Of a stretch of 25,173 nucleotides of DNA, positions 14,780-22,593 are shown piece by piece. The position numbers and the translations under genes are program-made. How positions within the stretch are numbered: position 1 is the first letter of the stretch; each line of letters opens with the position of its first letter. The DNA is from Lagierella sp. Lineage in GTDB: Bacteria > Bacillota > Clostridia > Tissierellales > Peptoniphilaceae. Below the pieces are notes generated by a model that saw only the letters and a list, made by a program, of their open reading frames with translations, made no database searches and had not been told where the DNA came from. Location: NCBI RefSeq assembly GCF_029983815.1, contig NZ_JASBYU010000021.1, positions 1 to 25,173 on the forward strand. Reading direction: 5' to 3'.

Positions 14780-16069
14780 CTATAGATATTTTTCTAAATC
14801 CTTTTGATCGGTTTCTCCACTATTTTCTACTAAAACCTCTTTAGATTCTTTTCCTTTAGCTACTATTTCTCCTGCTATACTAAACTCTTTTACCTTTCCT
14901 CCATTTACATGGTAGGATACGACTTCATTTCCTTTTGTTGTAATGTTTCCCTTTACTTCAAGTCTATCTATTTCTCCACCTTCAAGAACGCTGATTCCAT
15001 CAGCTGCAAGTTCCTTAATCTCGCCTTTTACAAGGGTTTGTCCTGTTGAACCAAGGGTTTCCACTTCTCCCACTGTGATTTCTCCAACAGGTTTACTAAA
15101 CTGCATTCCAATTGAGCCGTCTCCAACTGTCTTAATGCTTTCAAAGTAAGCCTTTCCAATGGTTCCATCATATTGGTTGAATCCCCTTGCCCCCAATCCA
15201 TAGGTTTTTATATTCTTGGTGGCCTTAAAGTTTTTAACGGTTCCAAAGTTTACAAATCCAATTCCACTGGAACCATAACTAATGATGTTTTCATTTACAA
15301 CCCAGTTTTCTACAACTCCCCATACATCGAGAACCATATCGTTATTTCCATAGGTCTTAACCACTCCATTTGATATAATCTCTTTGGCATGGGCACCATA
15401 TACTATGAAAATACCTCCAGTAATCAAATTAGGTTGTCCCTTTGGTATCATACCATTGGAATATATTTCGCCAGTCTCTAAGGTTTCAACTTCAACCTTA
15501 CCCTTCTCATCATTAAAGCCAGAAATAAATAGGCCACTTCCTAATACAGGAGAATTCTCCCTTCCGATGGATATGCCCTTTCCTTTAAAAGTTATTTGAC
15601 TATCATCATCAGGATTAAAATTATATACCGTTAAGGCCCCTTGATAGACATTTACTCCGTATTTCATTGGCCTTTCAGAGTAGTTTCTTGAATCTGCATA
15701 GGGAATATCCAAGTTTTCTATGTCGATATTTAATTTTTTATTCTTCCCTCTGGTCAAAAGCTGTACCATTCCAGTCACAGTAAGATCTCTTAAGAAAATA
15801 GTTCCTAAATCACTTTCTTGAGAATCTATATAAATACCCCTATTGTTTCCAGAAGTCTGAATAGAAATATTTGAAATCTCATTATCTCCAGAAAGACCTA
15901 TCCCGTCTCCACTTATGAAACTTAAAAGAATATTTCTGTCTTTTCCATGTATTGCCACACCCTTTGGCAGCTTAAAGCCCCTTGGCAAACCAATAGAATT
16001 TGTAACTTCAATGTCCTTTTGTCCTGACTCAACTGCATCATATAACTCTAAATAATCTTTTACTTGCAA
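14780..16069 (-). CDS. Hypothetical right-handed beta-helix (beta-solenoid) protein
   Basis: I cannot name this 429-residue protein. From about residue 45 to 410 it is built of repeated short strands separated by Gly/Asn turns (patterns such as GxxxxxIxxIxxxGxxxxG and VKNFKATKNIKTYG), which is the look of a parallel beta-helix. There is no signal peptide, transmembrane span or LPXTG anchor, so it is probably cytoplasmic. The first 40 residues (a short helix, then GLPRGFKLPKG) look like an N-terminal cap, and the Glu/Lys-rich tail a C-terminal cap. The frame opens with TTG, with AAAGGTGA six bases before it, which decides the start; the nearby ATG is out of frame and gives only a short reading. 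It begins 17 bases after the GNAT gene and shares its transcript. Beta-helices range from polysaccharide lyases to structural proteins; no catalytic site is evident. Confidence 0.75.
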   Translation of the reverse strand: MQVKDYLELYDAVESGQKDIEVTNSIGLPRGFKLPKGVAIHGKDRNILLSFISGDGIGLSGDNEISNISIQTSGNNRGIYIDSQESDLGTIFLRDLTVTGMVQLLTRGKNKKLNIDIENLDIPYADSRNYSERPMKYGVNVYQGALTVYNFNPDDDSQITFKGKGISIGRENSPVLGSGLFISGFNDEKGKVEVETLETGEIYSNGMIPKGQPNLITGGIFIVYGAHAKEIISNGVVKTYGNNDMVLDVWGVVENWVVNENIISYGSSGIGFVNFGTVKNFKATKNIKTYGLGARGFNQYDGTIGKAYFESIKTVGDGSIGMQFSKPVGEITVGEVETLGSTGQTLVKGEIKELAADGISVLEGGEIDRLEVKGNITTKGNEVVSYHVNGGKVKEFSIAGEIVAKGKESKEVLVENSGETDQKDLEKYL

Positions 16070-16086
16070 AATCCATCACCTTTCTA

Positions 16087-16359
16087 TCAATATGATATCT
16101 CACTATAATTTGGATTGTTCTCAAATTCCTTTACAACATAAGAACAAACCGGTCTTATCCTCTTATCTTGTTTCCTAGCTTCCTCAACTAGCAATTCCAA
16201 AAGCTTAGAAGCTATCCTCTGTCCCCTATATTTAGGATCTACATAGGTGTGGTTAGCCTCCCAACCACCTTCAATCTCCCTATAGGAGCATTCGCCAATT
16301 AAGTTTTCACCGTCATAGGCGGCAGTTCTATTATTTTCCATTTCATATACAATTTTCAT
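16087..16359 (-). CDS. YjdJ-type GNAT acetyltransferase-like protein
   Basis: This 90-residue protein belongs to the short GNAT group (COG2388, YjdJ-like). The acetyl-CoA loop is YRGQRIASKLL (44-54), preceded by the strand NHTYVDPKYRG, and VCSYVVKEFENNP (71-83) is the family's conserved C-terminal motif. It covers only the core of a GNAT fold, as is normal for the group; substrates are not known. I chose the ATG with GAGGTG six bases upstream instead of the in-frame GTG three codons earlier, which lies in that site. It leads an operon with the beta-helix gene. Confidence 0.88.
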   Translation of the reverse strand: MKIVYEMENNRTAAYDGENLIGECSYREIEGGWEANHTYVDPKYRGQRIASKLLELLVEEARKQDKRIRPVCSYVVKEFENNPNYSEISY

Positions 16360-16470
16360 AGCTTGCACCTCATCTTAGTTAAAGTTGCTTTTTTGCATTC
16401 TATTACATTTGTACCCATTCCAATATAAAAATTTGATTCTTTCGCCTTATATCAACATTTTTACTTAATC

Positions 16471-16501
16471 AAAAAAGGACAAAGTTTTTATTTCTTTGTC
16501 C
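16471..16501 (-). terminator. Terminator of the 2-hydroxyacid dehydrogenase gene
   Basis: On the minus strand GGACAAAG (16494-16501) pairs perfectly with CTTTGTCC (16477-16484) and six Ts follow. It starts about ten bases past the stop codon and belongs to the GGGACAA-stem group seen several times in this window. Confidence 0.88.
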
Positions 16502-16511
16502 CTAATTAAAA

Positions 16512-17486
16512 TTATATAACCCTATATTGTAAATCCTCGCCTTTTAAACCCCTTACGGCTTCCTTTGCAGCAACAACAGCCATTTCAGTCCTAGCTTCAT
16601 AGGTGTCGTTTCCTATATGGGGAGTTAAAAGAGCATTTTTCATCTTAATTAACCTTTCATTAAACTTAGGTTCCCTCTCATGAACATCTAAAGCTGCCCC
16701 TGCAATTTCACCTTTCTCCAAGGCGTTTGCCAAAGCCTCTTCATCCACAATACCACCCCTAGCAGTATTGATTAAAAAGCTTTCCTTCTTCATCAATGAA
16801 AGTTCTTTTTCTCCAATAAAATGACGGTTTTCAGGAGTGAAATTCATCTGTAAAATCACATAGTCCGCATCTTTAAGTCCCTGTTCAAGGCCTATTGCCT
16901 TTGCACCAATTTTCTTTGCCGCTTCTTGGATTTCACTGGAATCATCCTTGTCATAATAGTTAATATCCATATTAAAAGCCTTTGCCATACGACCAATCTC
17001 TTGACCAATATTTCCAAAGCCTATGATTAGTAAGTTCTTGTAAGAAACCTGGTGTCCTCCAAGAAAGCCCATCACTTGCCATCCATTAAAGGAATTGTCC
17101 TTTACCATATCCTGTTTTTCAACGATATTTCTAGACAAAGCCAACATCAACCCAATAGCAGCCTCCGCAGTTGAAGCAACAGAGTCCCTACTTGGTGTAT
17201 TAGTTAGAAAAACGCCCTTCTTCTTTGCCACTTCCATATCGATATTGTTGACACCAGCACCGACATTGGCGATTATTTTAAGGTTGTTAGCCGATTCAAT
17301 TACCTTAGAACCTATCTTTACATTGACCCCAGAAATAATACCATCCACATCCTTGCTTTTATTAAGAATCTCCTCTTCAGAAGGAGTAGTAAGCTCCTGG
17401 TGCATGATAAGATCAATACCAGCACCTTTAATGATGTCAATGGCCTCCTGAGGAAGCTTTACCGCAGAATATATACTTTTAGTCAT
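16512..17486 (-). CDS. D-isomer-specific 2-hydroxyacid dehydrogenase, NAD-dependent
   Basis: This 324-residue enzyme should interconvert a 2-oxoacid and a D-2-hydroxyacid with NAD(P). The Rossmann motif is GFGNIG (156-161), and an acidic end of the second strand (YYDK, D179) favours NAD. Catalytic residues are in place: R243 in NTARGG, E272 in HEREP and H290 in TPHIG. The substrate-side loop NVGAGVNNID (74-83) is typical of the family. Glyoxylate/hydroxypyruvate reductase, phosphoglycerate dehydrogenase-like and D-lactate-type members cannot be told apart here; the serine-pathway ACT domain is absent. The ATG chosen has AAAGGAG upstream; the earlier in-frame ATG precedes that site by only a few bases and has none of its own. 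It is a single-gene unit divergent from the MATE gene. Confidence 0.92.
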   Translation of the reverse strand: MTKSIYSAVKLPQEAIDIIKGAGIDLIMHQELTTPSEEEILNKSKDVDGIISGVNVKIGSKVIESANNLKIIANVGAGVNNIDMEVAKKKGVFLTNTPSRDSVASTAEAAIGLMLALSRNIVEKQDMVKDNSFNGWQVMGFLGGHQVSYKNLLIIGFGNIGQEIGRMAKAFNMDINYYDKDDSSEIQEAAKKIGAKAIGLEQGLKDADYVILQMNFTPENRHFIGEKELSLMKKESFLINTARGGIVDEEALANALEKGEIAGAALDVHEREPKFNERLIKMKNALLTPHIGNDTYEARTEMAVVAAKEAVRGLKGEDLQYRVI

Positions 17487-17527
17487 AGTTTCTCCTTTCA
17501 TAAATAGAAATACTGTCCATGTAGTAA

Positions 17528-17533
17528 AGTATA
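17528..17533 (-). promoter_or_regulatory. Candidate -10 box of the dehydrogenase gene
   Basis: TATACT on the minus strand lies about 42 bases before the start codon. The -35 position holds only TTTTTC, so this is a weak call. Confidence 0.3.
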
Positions 17534-17660
17534 CCCTATTTTAGTGGAGGGAAAAATTCTTACCATTCTTTTTAATTCACCTACAAGCTTCTCGTCTTTT
17601 CGACTTAATTTATGTATTTATTTCCTCTATCCTCTATTTTTACGCTTCTACCTTGCTAAA

Positions 17661-17689
17661 TTCAAATCTTATTTGTTATCATATAGTAT
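17661..17689 (+). promoter_or_regulatory. Candidate promoter of the MATE exporter gene
   Basis: TTCAAA (17661-17666, 4 of 6) is 17 bases from TAGTAT (17684-17689, 4 of 6). RNA would start near 17697, about 38 bases before the ATG. Confidence 0.35.
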
Positions 17690-17734
17690 GATTAGTTAAA
17701 GATTAACACAATTTTTTGTAAAGAAGGCAAGATT

Positions 17735-19102
17735 ATGTCAATAAAAAAATCTAATATCAATTTTATAACACAGGGTGATATAACTAAGGTTATTTTCAAG
17801 TTATCCATCCCTTTAATGATTAGTAACTTAATAAAAACTTTATACACCATTACCGACGGGGTCTATGTGGCTCAAATATCTTCTGAAGATTATGCTGCGA
17901 CTTCCTTTATTTGGCCGGTTTTATTTTTATTTATTGCTGTAGGACTTGGTGTAAACGTTGCGGCAACTTCTCTTATGAGTCAGAGGCTCGGCGGAAGAAA
18001 GCTCTCTGAATGTAAGGACTATGCCACTCATACTTTGTTTATAACGGCAATACTCGGAGTTGTTTTCTCGATTTTAGGCTACTTTATTTCCCCTCATATT
18101 GTAAGGTGGATGGGTGCTAAGGGAACTTTTGCTCAGAAATCCGAGATGTTTTTAGCTATAAACTCTCTTGGGCTGATTTTTGATATCATCTTCTTTGGTT
18201 ATCAAGCTATTTTAAACTCCCAAGGAAGAACAAAGTCCATGACTCTAATCTCCTCCATTTCGTCTGTGGCCAATGTTATACTAGATCCCTTCTTTATTTT
18301 TGATAGCGTTCTAGGCATGCCAGGTCTTGGAATGGGACTGAAAGGGGCGGCAATTGCAACGGTTATTTCAAAAGTTCTACTGGTAGTACTTTCCATTGGA
18401 ATTGTGAAAAAAGAGTCTGAAATTGAAATTGATTTTAAAGATTTTAAATTCGATATGGGAATTGTAAAAAATATATTTTCCATTGCAATACCTGCTTCTC
18501 TGGGAACTAGTGGTGAGGCAATCGGGTTTACTTTTTTAAATGGTTTCATTCAGTCCTACGGAACCACAACTCTAGCTGCCTTTTCCATGGGAAATAGGTT
18601 ATCAGATCTATTTAATCAAAGTTCCATGGGAGTTGGGATGGCTCTAACTTCGATCATAGGACAAAATTATGGTGCAAATAAAAAGGAAAGGGTAAAGGAT
18701 ATTTTTAAAAGAGCAAATATAATAATAACCTTCTTCTCTCTTTTTACTGCAGCTTGCTTAATAATATTTAAAGACCCGCTACTGTCAATCTTTATTAAAG
18801 ATAAAAGTGATGTTTCTCTTTGGACTCAAGCCAGCGAATATATGTACTTTACTTCTGTAATAACTTTCTTTATGGGATATTTTGCCGCAATAACTGGATT
18901 TTTCCAAGGTATTGGTCAAACTAGGTTCACAATGTTCCTCGCCCTTGCAAGGCTTTGGATTATTAGACTTCCTCTAATAATGATTTTAAAATATACCACC
19001 AATTTAGGTTCTACCGGCATATGGATATCCATGTTGGTGTCAAATGGTCTTACTGTTGGATATGGGTTTTATAAATATCACACCAAGAAACAAACTCTTT
19101 GA
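17735..19102 (+). CDS. MATE family multidrug/organic cation exporter
   Basis: This 455-residue protein has about twelve hydrophobic segments in two six-span halves, as in the MATE family, which exports drugs or metabolites in exchange for Na+ or H+. The N-terminus (FKLSIPLMISNLIKTLYTITDGVYVAQ) holds the family's usual helix 1, and GLGVNVAATSLMSQRLG is the conserved stretch at helix 2-3. The second half begins about residue 240 (IFSIAIPASLG) with GMALTSIIGQNYGA as its counterpart. Length is normal. Only AAGG before the ATG serves as the ribosome binding site, weaker than most here. It is one gene with its own terminator; the substrate is unknown. Confidence 0.93.
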   Translation: MSIKKSNINFITQGDITKVIFKLSIPLMISNLIKTLYTITDGVYVAQISSEDYAATSFIWPVLFLFIAVGLGVNVAATSLMSQRLGGRKLSECKDYATHTLFITAILGVVFSILGYFISPHIVRWMGAKGTFAQKSEMFLAINSLGLIFDIIFFGYQAILNSQGRTKSMTLISSISSVANVILDPFFIFDSVLGMPGLGMGLKGAAIATVISKVLLVVLSIGIVKKESEIEIDFKDFKFDMGIVKNIFSIAIPASLGTSGEAIGFTFLNGFIQSYGTTTLAAFSMGNRLSDLFNQSSMGVGMALTSIIGQNYGANKKERVKDIFKRANIIITFFSLFTAACLIIFKDPLLSIFIKDKSDVSLWTQASEYMYFTSVITFFMGYFAAITGFFQGIGQTRFTMFLALARLWIIRLPLIMILKYTTNLGSTGIWISMLVSNGLTVGYGFYKYHTKKQTL

Positions 19103-19121
19103 TAAGTTAAGGGATAAAAAT

Positions 19122-19166
19122 AGTGGTGTACTTGGCAAGTCTTCCCTAGCTAGTACACCACTTTTT
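19122..19166 (+). terminator. Terminator of the MATE gene, probably bidirectional
   Basis: AGTGGTGTACT (19122-19132) pairs perfectly with AGTACACCACT (19152-19162) over 11 bp with a 19-base loop, then TTTTTATT. On the minus strand the same stem ends in ATTTTTATC, so it can also end the convergent 19197-19637 transcript. Confidence 0.88.
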
Positions 19167-19196
19167 ATTATTCAAAAGTACAATCCTATACTTTTA

Positions 19197-19637
19197 CTAT
19201 TTTCTAACTCTGTACAGTAAATTTCCATCATAAAAAATTTCTACAAATACTTCTAACTCATCCATTCCCCTTGATAAAAACCCTGTTAACATATATGTTT
19301 TATAGGAATCAAATTCCGACATGACATTAAGACTTTTAAACTTAAGTGAAAAGGCTGAAATAAAGGTTCCTAAATCCATCTTTTCCCCTACAAAACCTCC
19401 AACATTACCAGACAAAACATTTTTATACTCATGTAAGTAAACATAGGAATCTTCAAGATGGACCTCTTCTATTATTATATCCCCTTCTACCATTTCATTA
19501 TTTTTAATGTCAACATATCCATATTGTGTTTTTAAAATCAATGCATTCCTATCATAATCAAAGTCGAGGTCTATAATATTTGAATCATGTAACGAAAATC
19601 TTATATCCTCATTATTTTCCCTCTTATATTCCTTCAT
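19197..19637 (-). CDS. Hypothetical beta-rich protein
   Basis: I do not recognise this 146-residue protein. It has no signal peptide or transmembrane span and alternates strands: FSLHDSNIIDLDFDYDRNALIL (14-35) begins with a HDS-x-I strand followed by a long beta-hairpin, then TQYGYVDI, VYLHEYKNV, and a C-terminal pair (ELEVFVEIFYDG, NLLYRVRK). The HDS-x-I start resembles small YxiG-like immunity-type or DUF proteins in Firmicutes, but that is only an impression; no toxin gene is beside it. It has its own AAGGAG site, and a terminator separates it from the LemA operon upstream. Confidence 0.7.
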   Translation of the reverse strand: MKEYKRENNEDIRFSLHDSNIIDLDFDYDRNALILKTQYGYVDIKNNEMVEGDIIIEEVHLEDSYVYLHEYKNVLSGNVGGFVGEKMDLGTFISAFSLKFKSLNVMSEFDSYKTYMLTGFLSRGMDELEVFVEIFYDGNLLYRVRK

Positions 19638-19664
19638 ATTTTCTCCTTAGTTTCATATTCCTTA

Positions 19665-19699
19665 AAAATTACTGGGACAAAGATCATCTTCTTTGCCCC
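19665..19699 (-). terminator. Terminator of the LemA operon
   Basis: On the minus strand GGGGCAAAGA (19690-19699) pairs with TCTTTGTCCC (19674-19683, one G-T) around six bases, and a five-T run follows after five bases. It begins about seven bases after the lemA stop. Confidence 0.75.
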
Positions 19700-19705
19700 G
19701 GCATA

Positions 19706-20293
19706 TCAATTCTTTAATTTGTCCTCATATTTCTTATTTACATAGGCTTCAGATGCCATTTTTGGTCTTGTCTTTGCTCTTTCGTCAGCTTCGAACATAA
19801 GCATCTTTTGATGTCCTAACATTCCTGCAATAAGGGATGTTGGGAAGTTTACAATTGCTAAGTTATAAGAAGTCACATTATTATTATAGACCCTTCTTGC
19901 TGCATTTATATTGGTCTCTATGGCAGTAGTTCTCTGAGCGGTGTAAAGAGATTGTTCCATAGACTTAAGCTCTGGATAGTTCTCTACATGAAAACCTCTT
20001 AAGAAAGAATTGCTTGCATTGTACGCTGACAGCACATCATTTGGACTATTGGTGTCCTTTGCCTTTCCCACCATGGACCTAAGCCTGGAAACTTCCTTAA
20101 ACATATTAGTTTCTTCATCAATTGCCGTTAACACTTGGGAGTAAAGCGCCTCCATCTCATCGAGCCTTTGTTGAAGAAAAGTGTCAATGTTGGAATAGGC
20201 CCTTTCTGCACTTAACTTCTTGCTATTAAGACTATTTGACATGATAATATAGCCTAGTACAAGGACAACAACTCCTCCTAGAATAAATTCCAT
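19706..20293 (-). CDS. LemA family protein
   Basis: This 195-residue protein has one N-terminal transmembrane span (about 3-18) and then a helical bundle. Family features are the long amphipathic helix with RAYSNIDTFLQQRLDE, the YNASNSFLRG segment, ARRVYNNNVTSYNLAIVNFPTSLIAG (the most conserved LemA stretch, broken here for quoting as ARRVYNNNV and YNLAIVNFP), and a charged tail. LemA proteins are membrane-tethered with the bundle most often predicted in the cytoplasm; their role is unclear. It is last in a three-gene operon, nine bases after the 181-residue gene, behind GGAGGG. Pairing with a DUF3137 gene is common in bacteria. Confidence 0.92.
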   Translation of the reverse strand: MEFILGGVVVLVLGYIIMSNSLNSKKLSAERAYSNIDTFLQQRLDEMEALYSQVLTAIDEETNMFKEVSRLRSMVGKAKDTNSPNDVLSAYNASNSFLRGFHVENYPELKSMEQSLYTAQRTTAIETNINAARRVYNNNVTSYNLAIVNFPTSLIAGMLGHQKMLMFEADERAKTRPKMASEAYVNKKYEDKLKN

Positions 20294-20302
20294 TTTGCCC
20301 TC

Positions 20303-20848
20303 CTAGAATTTTAAACTTCTCTGTTCCAATAGACTATCTAAAGAAAGATTTAATTTGTCCGCTTGCTCCTGCAATGTCAATTTATCAAATTCTTCAATTG
20401 TCATATTAAGTTCACTTGCTTGTTTCTTCCTTGCTTCCATTTCTTTTGTAGCTAGTGCATTTACTTCCTTAGCCGAATCGATTAAGTTCTTTGATTTATA
20501 TACTTTTGCCTCTTCTGCTATCTTTTTATGATACTCTTCCACTGTCATACCATATTTAGAAGCTATTTCTTCAGTTGAAAGTCCCATCAACTCCCTAGAG
20601 CTAATTCCAAGCTCCATAGCTCTTTTCTCATTTGCCATCTTTTCAGTTTGTGCCAAATAGCTGGCATTTATAGAAAGGGAATCCGTAACCTTTCCAAGCA
20701 CCGATGAGAAGATATCGGAAGACTTTCCAGTTATAGCATCACCAACTCCACTTCTTACTTCCCTTCCCAGGTTATCCATATGCTTATTGGCTTCATCAAA
20801 AACTTCTTCCTTAATCTGATCCATCTTTCTAAGTAATTTATCGAACAT
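20303..20848 (-). CDS. Hypothetical all-helical protein with a triple repeat
   Basis: I do not recognise this 181-residue protein. It has no membrane span or signal peptide. The N-terminal part (1-60) is amphipathic helix. The rest contains three related helical units of about 15 residues: IASKYGMTVEEYHKKI (95-110), QASELNMTIEEFDKL (143-157) and QADKLNLSLDSLLEQ (162-176), with the pattern A-x-x-L-x-M-T-x-E-E. Such short helix-turn-helix units could mediate self-association or bind the neighbours. It lies between DUF3137 and LemA genes with nine-base gaps on each side and its own AGGAGG, so it is made with them and is probably a third component. Confidence 0.75.
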   Translation of the reverse strand: MFDKLLRKMDQIKEEVFDEANKHMDNLGREVRSGVGDAITGKSSDIFSSVLGKVTDSLSINASYLAQTEKMANEKRAMELGISSRELMGLSTEEIASKYGMTVEEYHKKIAEEAKVYKSKNLIDSAKEVNALATKEMEARKKQASELNMTIEEFDKLTLQEQADKLNLSLDSLLEQRSLKF

Positions 20849-20857
20849 CTTATCCTC

Positions 20858-22006
20858 CTAGTATTTTTCTTTGTATAGGCTTTGCATATTATCAACATCT
20901 AACTCATTGTACTCTTCAATCACATAGTCAAGAATCTGTCTTGACTCTTCTAGCTTTTTATTATCAACCCTATCGTGGTCCATAAAGAAGTAATTTGTCA
21001 TTGCATACATGATTTTGTTTAGATATATCCTATATAGATATGGCATTGCCTTCTTTGGTGATGACTTACCATCTGTAAGCTTTGCATCTGTATTTGATCC
21101 CCATATTTTATTATAATGCCTTGAATCCAACTTCCCATATTGAACACTATTGTAGCCTGCCTCTTTCTTTGGTAAAAAGATAAAGAAGTAACCATCTTGA
21201 ATCATAAGATGTAGCTGTCCATACTTAACGACTAGAGCTTTCAGAACCGACTCAAAATATGGAGTAATAATCTTTGTCCATAAAAATTTCTCATCGTCAT
21301 TTGTACTGACTAAATCCCTTAATCCACCTACACTTACCTCATACCACTGGGAGAGTTCTGTGTCCGTAAGAGTAAAATTTCTTTTATCGTCAAAACTAAC
21401 GCCTATTGACTCGAGCAAGTCGAATTTATCCGTATCAAAATAGAAAAATGCCTTCTTGTTTTTAACCAGGGAATCCTCAGGAAGTACATATAAATTCCCC
21501 TGCTCATAGGTGGTTTTATCATAGGACTTTTCTTGTCTGTCCTCTGTCTTAGTAAAGGTTCGAGTAATCCTAATCCTTTGGGGCTGACCAAATCGTCCTA
21601 AGTCCTCCCGGCTATCTTTCCACAATCCAGTTACATTGGGTAGACCTTTTACAAATCCAACAGGAAGAAAATCCACATCACAGCTTTCGCTTAAATAATC
21701 ATCACCAAAAATAAATCTATTGAGACCATCATTAAATCGCCTTTGGGCTTCATATATAACATGGTCCTCTTTAGATAGTATATAAAGAAAATAAAATCCA
21801 GGTAAAATGAAGATTAAACCTAGGTAGGTTTTAAAAACTAATCTAATAATAAGTACTGCTAAAACCCCAGCAATCAAAGCTAAATAAGCCCTCTTCTTAA
21901 AAGGTTCGACCTTTTTAATTGCATTTTTCAAATCTAATAATAACTTATTGCCCTCCTCAGAACTTAAAAAACTCAAGTAATCCGACGGTGTATTTCCTCT
22001 TTCCAT
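20858..22006 (-). CDS. DUF3137 domain membrane protein
   Basis: This 382-residue protein resembles the DUF3137 family, often encoded next to LemA. After an N-terminal helical region it has two transmembrane spans at about 40-57 and 60-77, then a large beta-rich cytoplasmic part (about 110-340) ending in a helical tail. Motif-like segments include IGVSFDDKRNFTLTD and FLPKKEAGYN. Function is unknown. It is the first gene of the operon and its ATG follows AAGGAG. An 8-bp inverted repeat lies 28-58 bases upstream. Confidence 0.8.
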   Translation of the reverse strand: MERGNTPSDYLSFLSSEEGNKLLLDLKNAIKKVEPFKKRAYLALIAGVLAVLIIRLVFKTYLGLIFILPGFYFLYILSKEDHVIYEAQRRFNDGLNRFIFGDDYLSESCDVDFLPVGFVKGLPNVTGLWKDSREDLGRFGQPQRIRITRTFTKTEDRQEKSYDKTTYEQGNLYVLPEDSLVKNKKAFFYFDTDKFDLLESIGVSFDDKRNFTLTDTELSQWYEVSVGGLRDLVSTNDDEKFLWTKIITPYFESVLKALVVKYGQLHLMIQDGYFFIFLPKKEAGYNSVQYGKLDSRHYNKIWGSNTDAKLTDGKSSPKKAMPYLYRIYLNKIMYAMTNYFFMDHDRVDNKKLEESRQILDYVIEEYNELDVDNMQSLYKEKY

Positions 22007-22033
22007 ATCTTCTCCTTAGTTTTATCATCACTA

Positions 22034-22064
22034 TAAGTCCTTAACTAAAAGCAAATAGGACTTA
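22034..22064 (-). promoter_or_regulatory. Inverted repeat upstream of the DUF3137/LemA operon
   Basis: TAAGTCCT (22034-22041) and AGGACTTA (22057-22064) form a perfect 8-bp dyad with a 15-base spacer. A possible -10 (TATAGT, minus strand, 22030-22035) touches it, without a good -35. It could be an operator or a leader stem. Confidence 0.35.
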
Positions 22065-22233
22065 GAAGTGAACATTTTGTTTAATTATTCATTTTTCCTT
22101 TTTATATATATCCAATAATTTGAGAAGGTAAACAGAATTGTTTAAAGAATTGGAAGATGTAGGATTAAAAAAATTAGCTTACAACATATTAAATGGCGAC
22201 AAAATCCTACTCGTTACGTCTTTTCTATTAACT

Positions 22234-22551
22234 CTATAAGTCTACTTCCCCATTTAAAAATTCTTCAGCATTTATGTTTTTCACTCCTAATTTAGAAAAA
22301 TCCAGAGTATCTAAACTTAATAGATACTTGAGATAATTGTCTTTTATTATTTGGAGCGGTCTAAATTCATGTTCTCTCGTTCTTTTATCTATCAAGCTGA
22401 GACTGACTTGTATATAGATTATCTCTTCGTTCTTTTCGCAAATAAATTCAATTTCATATCTCTCTATTTCACCAGTATAAATTTTATAGTCTCTACGAAG
22501 CAATTCTAACAATACAAGATTTTCTAAAAATTTATAGGATTTATACGAAAG
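22234..22551 (-). pseudogene. C-terminal remnant of an AAA-type ATPase with DUF4143 domain
   Basis: The open frame after the in-frame TGA at 22552-22554 gives about 105 residues. It reads FLENLVLLELLRRDYKIYTG, then VSLSLIDKRTREHEFRPLQ, IKDNYLKYLLSLD and LGVKNINAEEFL. I recognise this as the C-terminal end of the large, often transferred Walker-ATPase/DUF4143 proteins of about 400 residues (typically ENIVYLELLRRGY... IYIQV... REFGPLLKIKDNYPKYVIS). The N-terminal ATPase (Walker A and B) is missing, there is no ribosome binding site at the only early TTG, and a terminator lies directly upstream. It is therefore a truncated, probably silent gene end. The family assignment comes from memory of the motif pattern. 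Confidence 0.75.
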
Positions 22552-22553
22552 TC

Positions 22554-22587
22554 AAAAAATCAGGGACAAGTTTTATCCCCTTGTCCC
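22554..22587 (-). terminator. Terminator behind the histidine kinase remnant
   Basis: GGGACAAG (22563-22570) and CTTGTCCC (22580-22587) form a perfect 8-bp stem. On the minus strand six Ts follow (22554-22559). It has stayed intact although the gene in front of it is reduced to its last codons. Confidence 0.85.
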
Positions 22588-22593
22588 GACACT

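Noticed and set aside
22138..22239. Plus-strand frame of about 33 codons starting with TTG behind GAGAAGG (LFKELEDVGLKKLAYN...)
   Set aside because: The composition looks protein-like, but the ribosome binding site is weak, the frame is very short, no family comes to mind, and it runs into the ATPase remnant. It may be another gene fragment.
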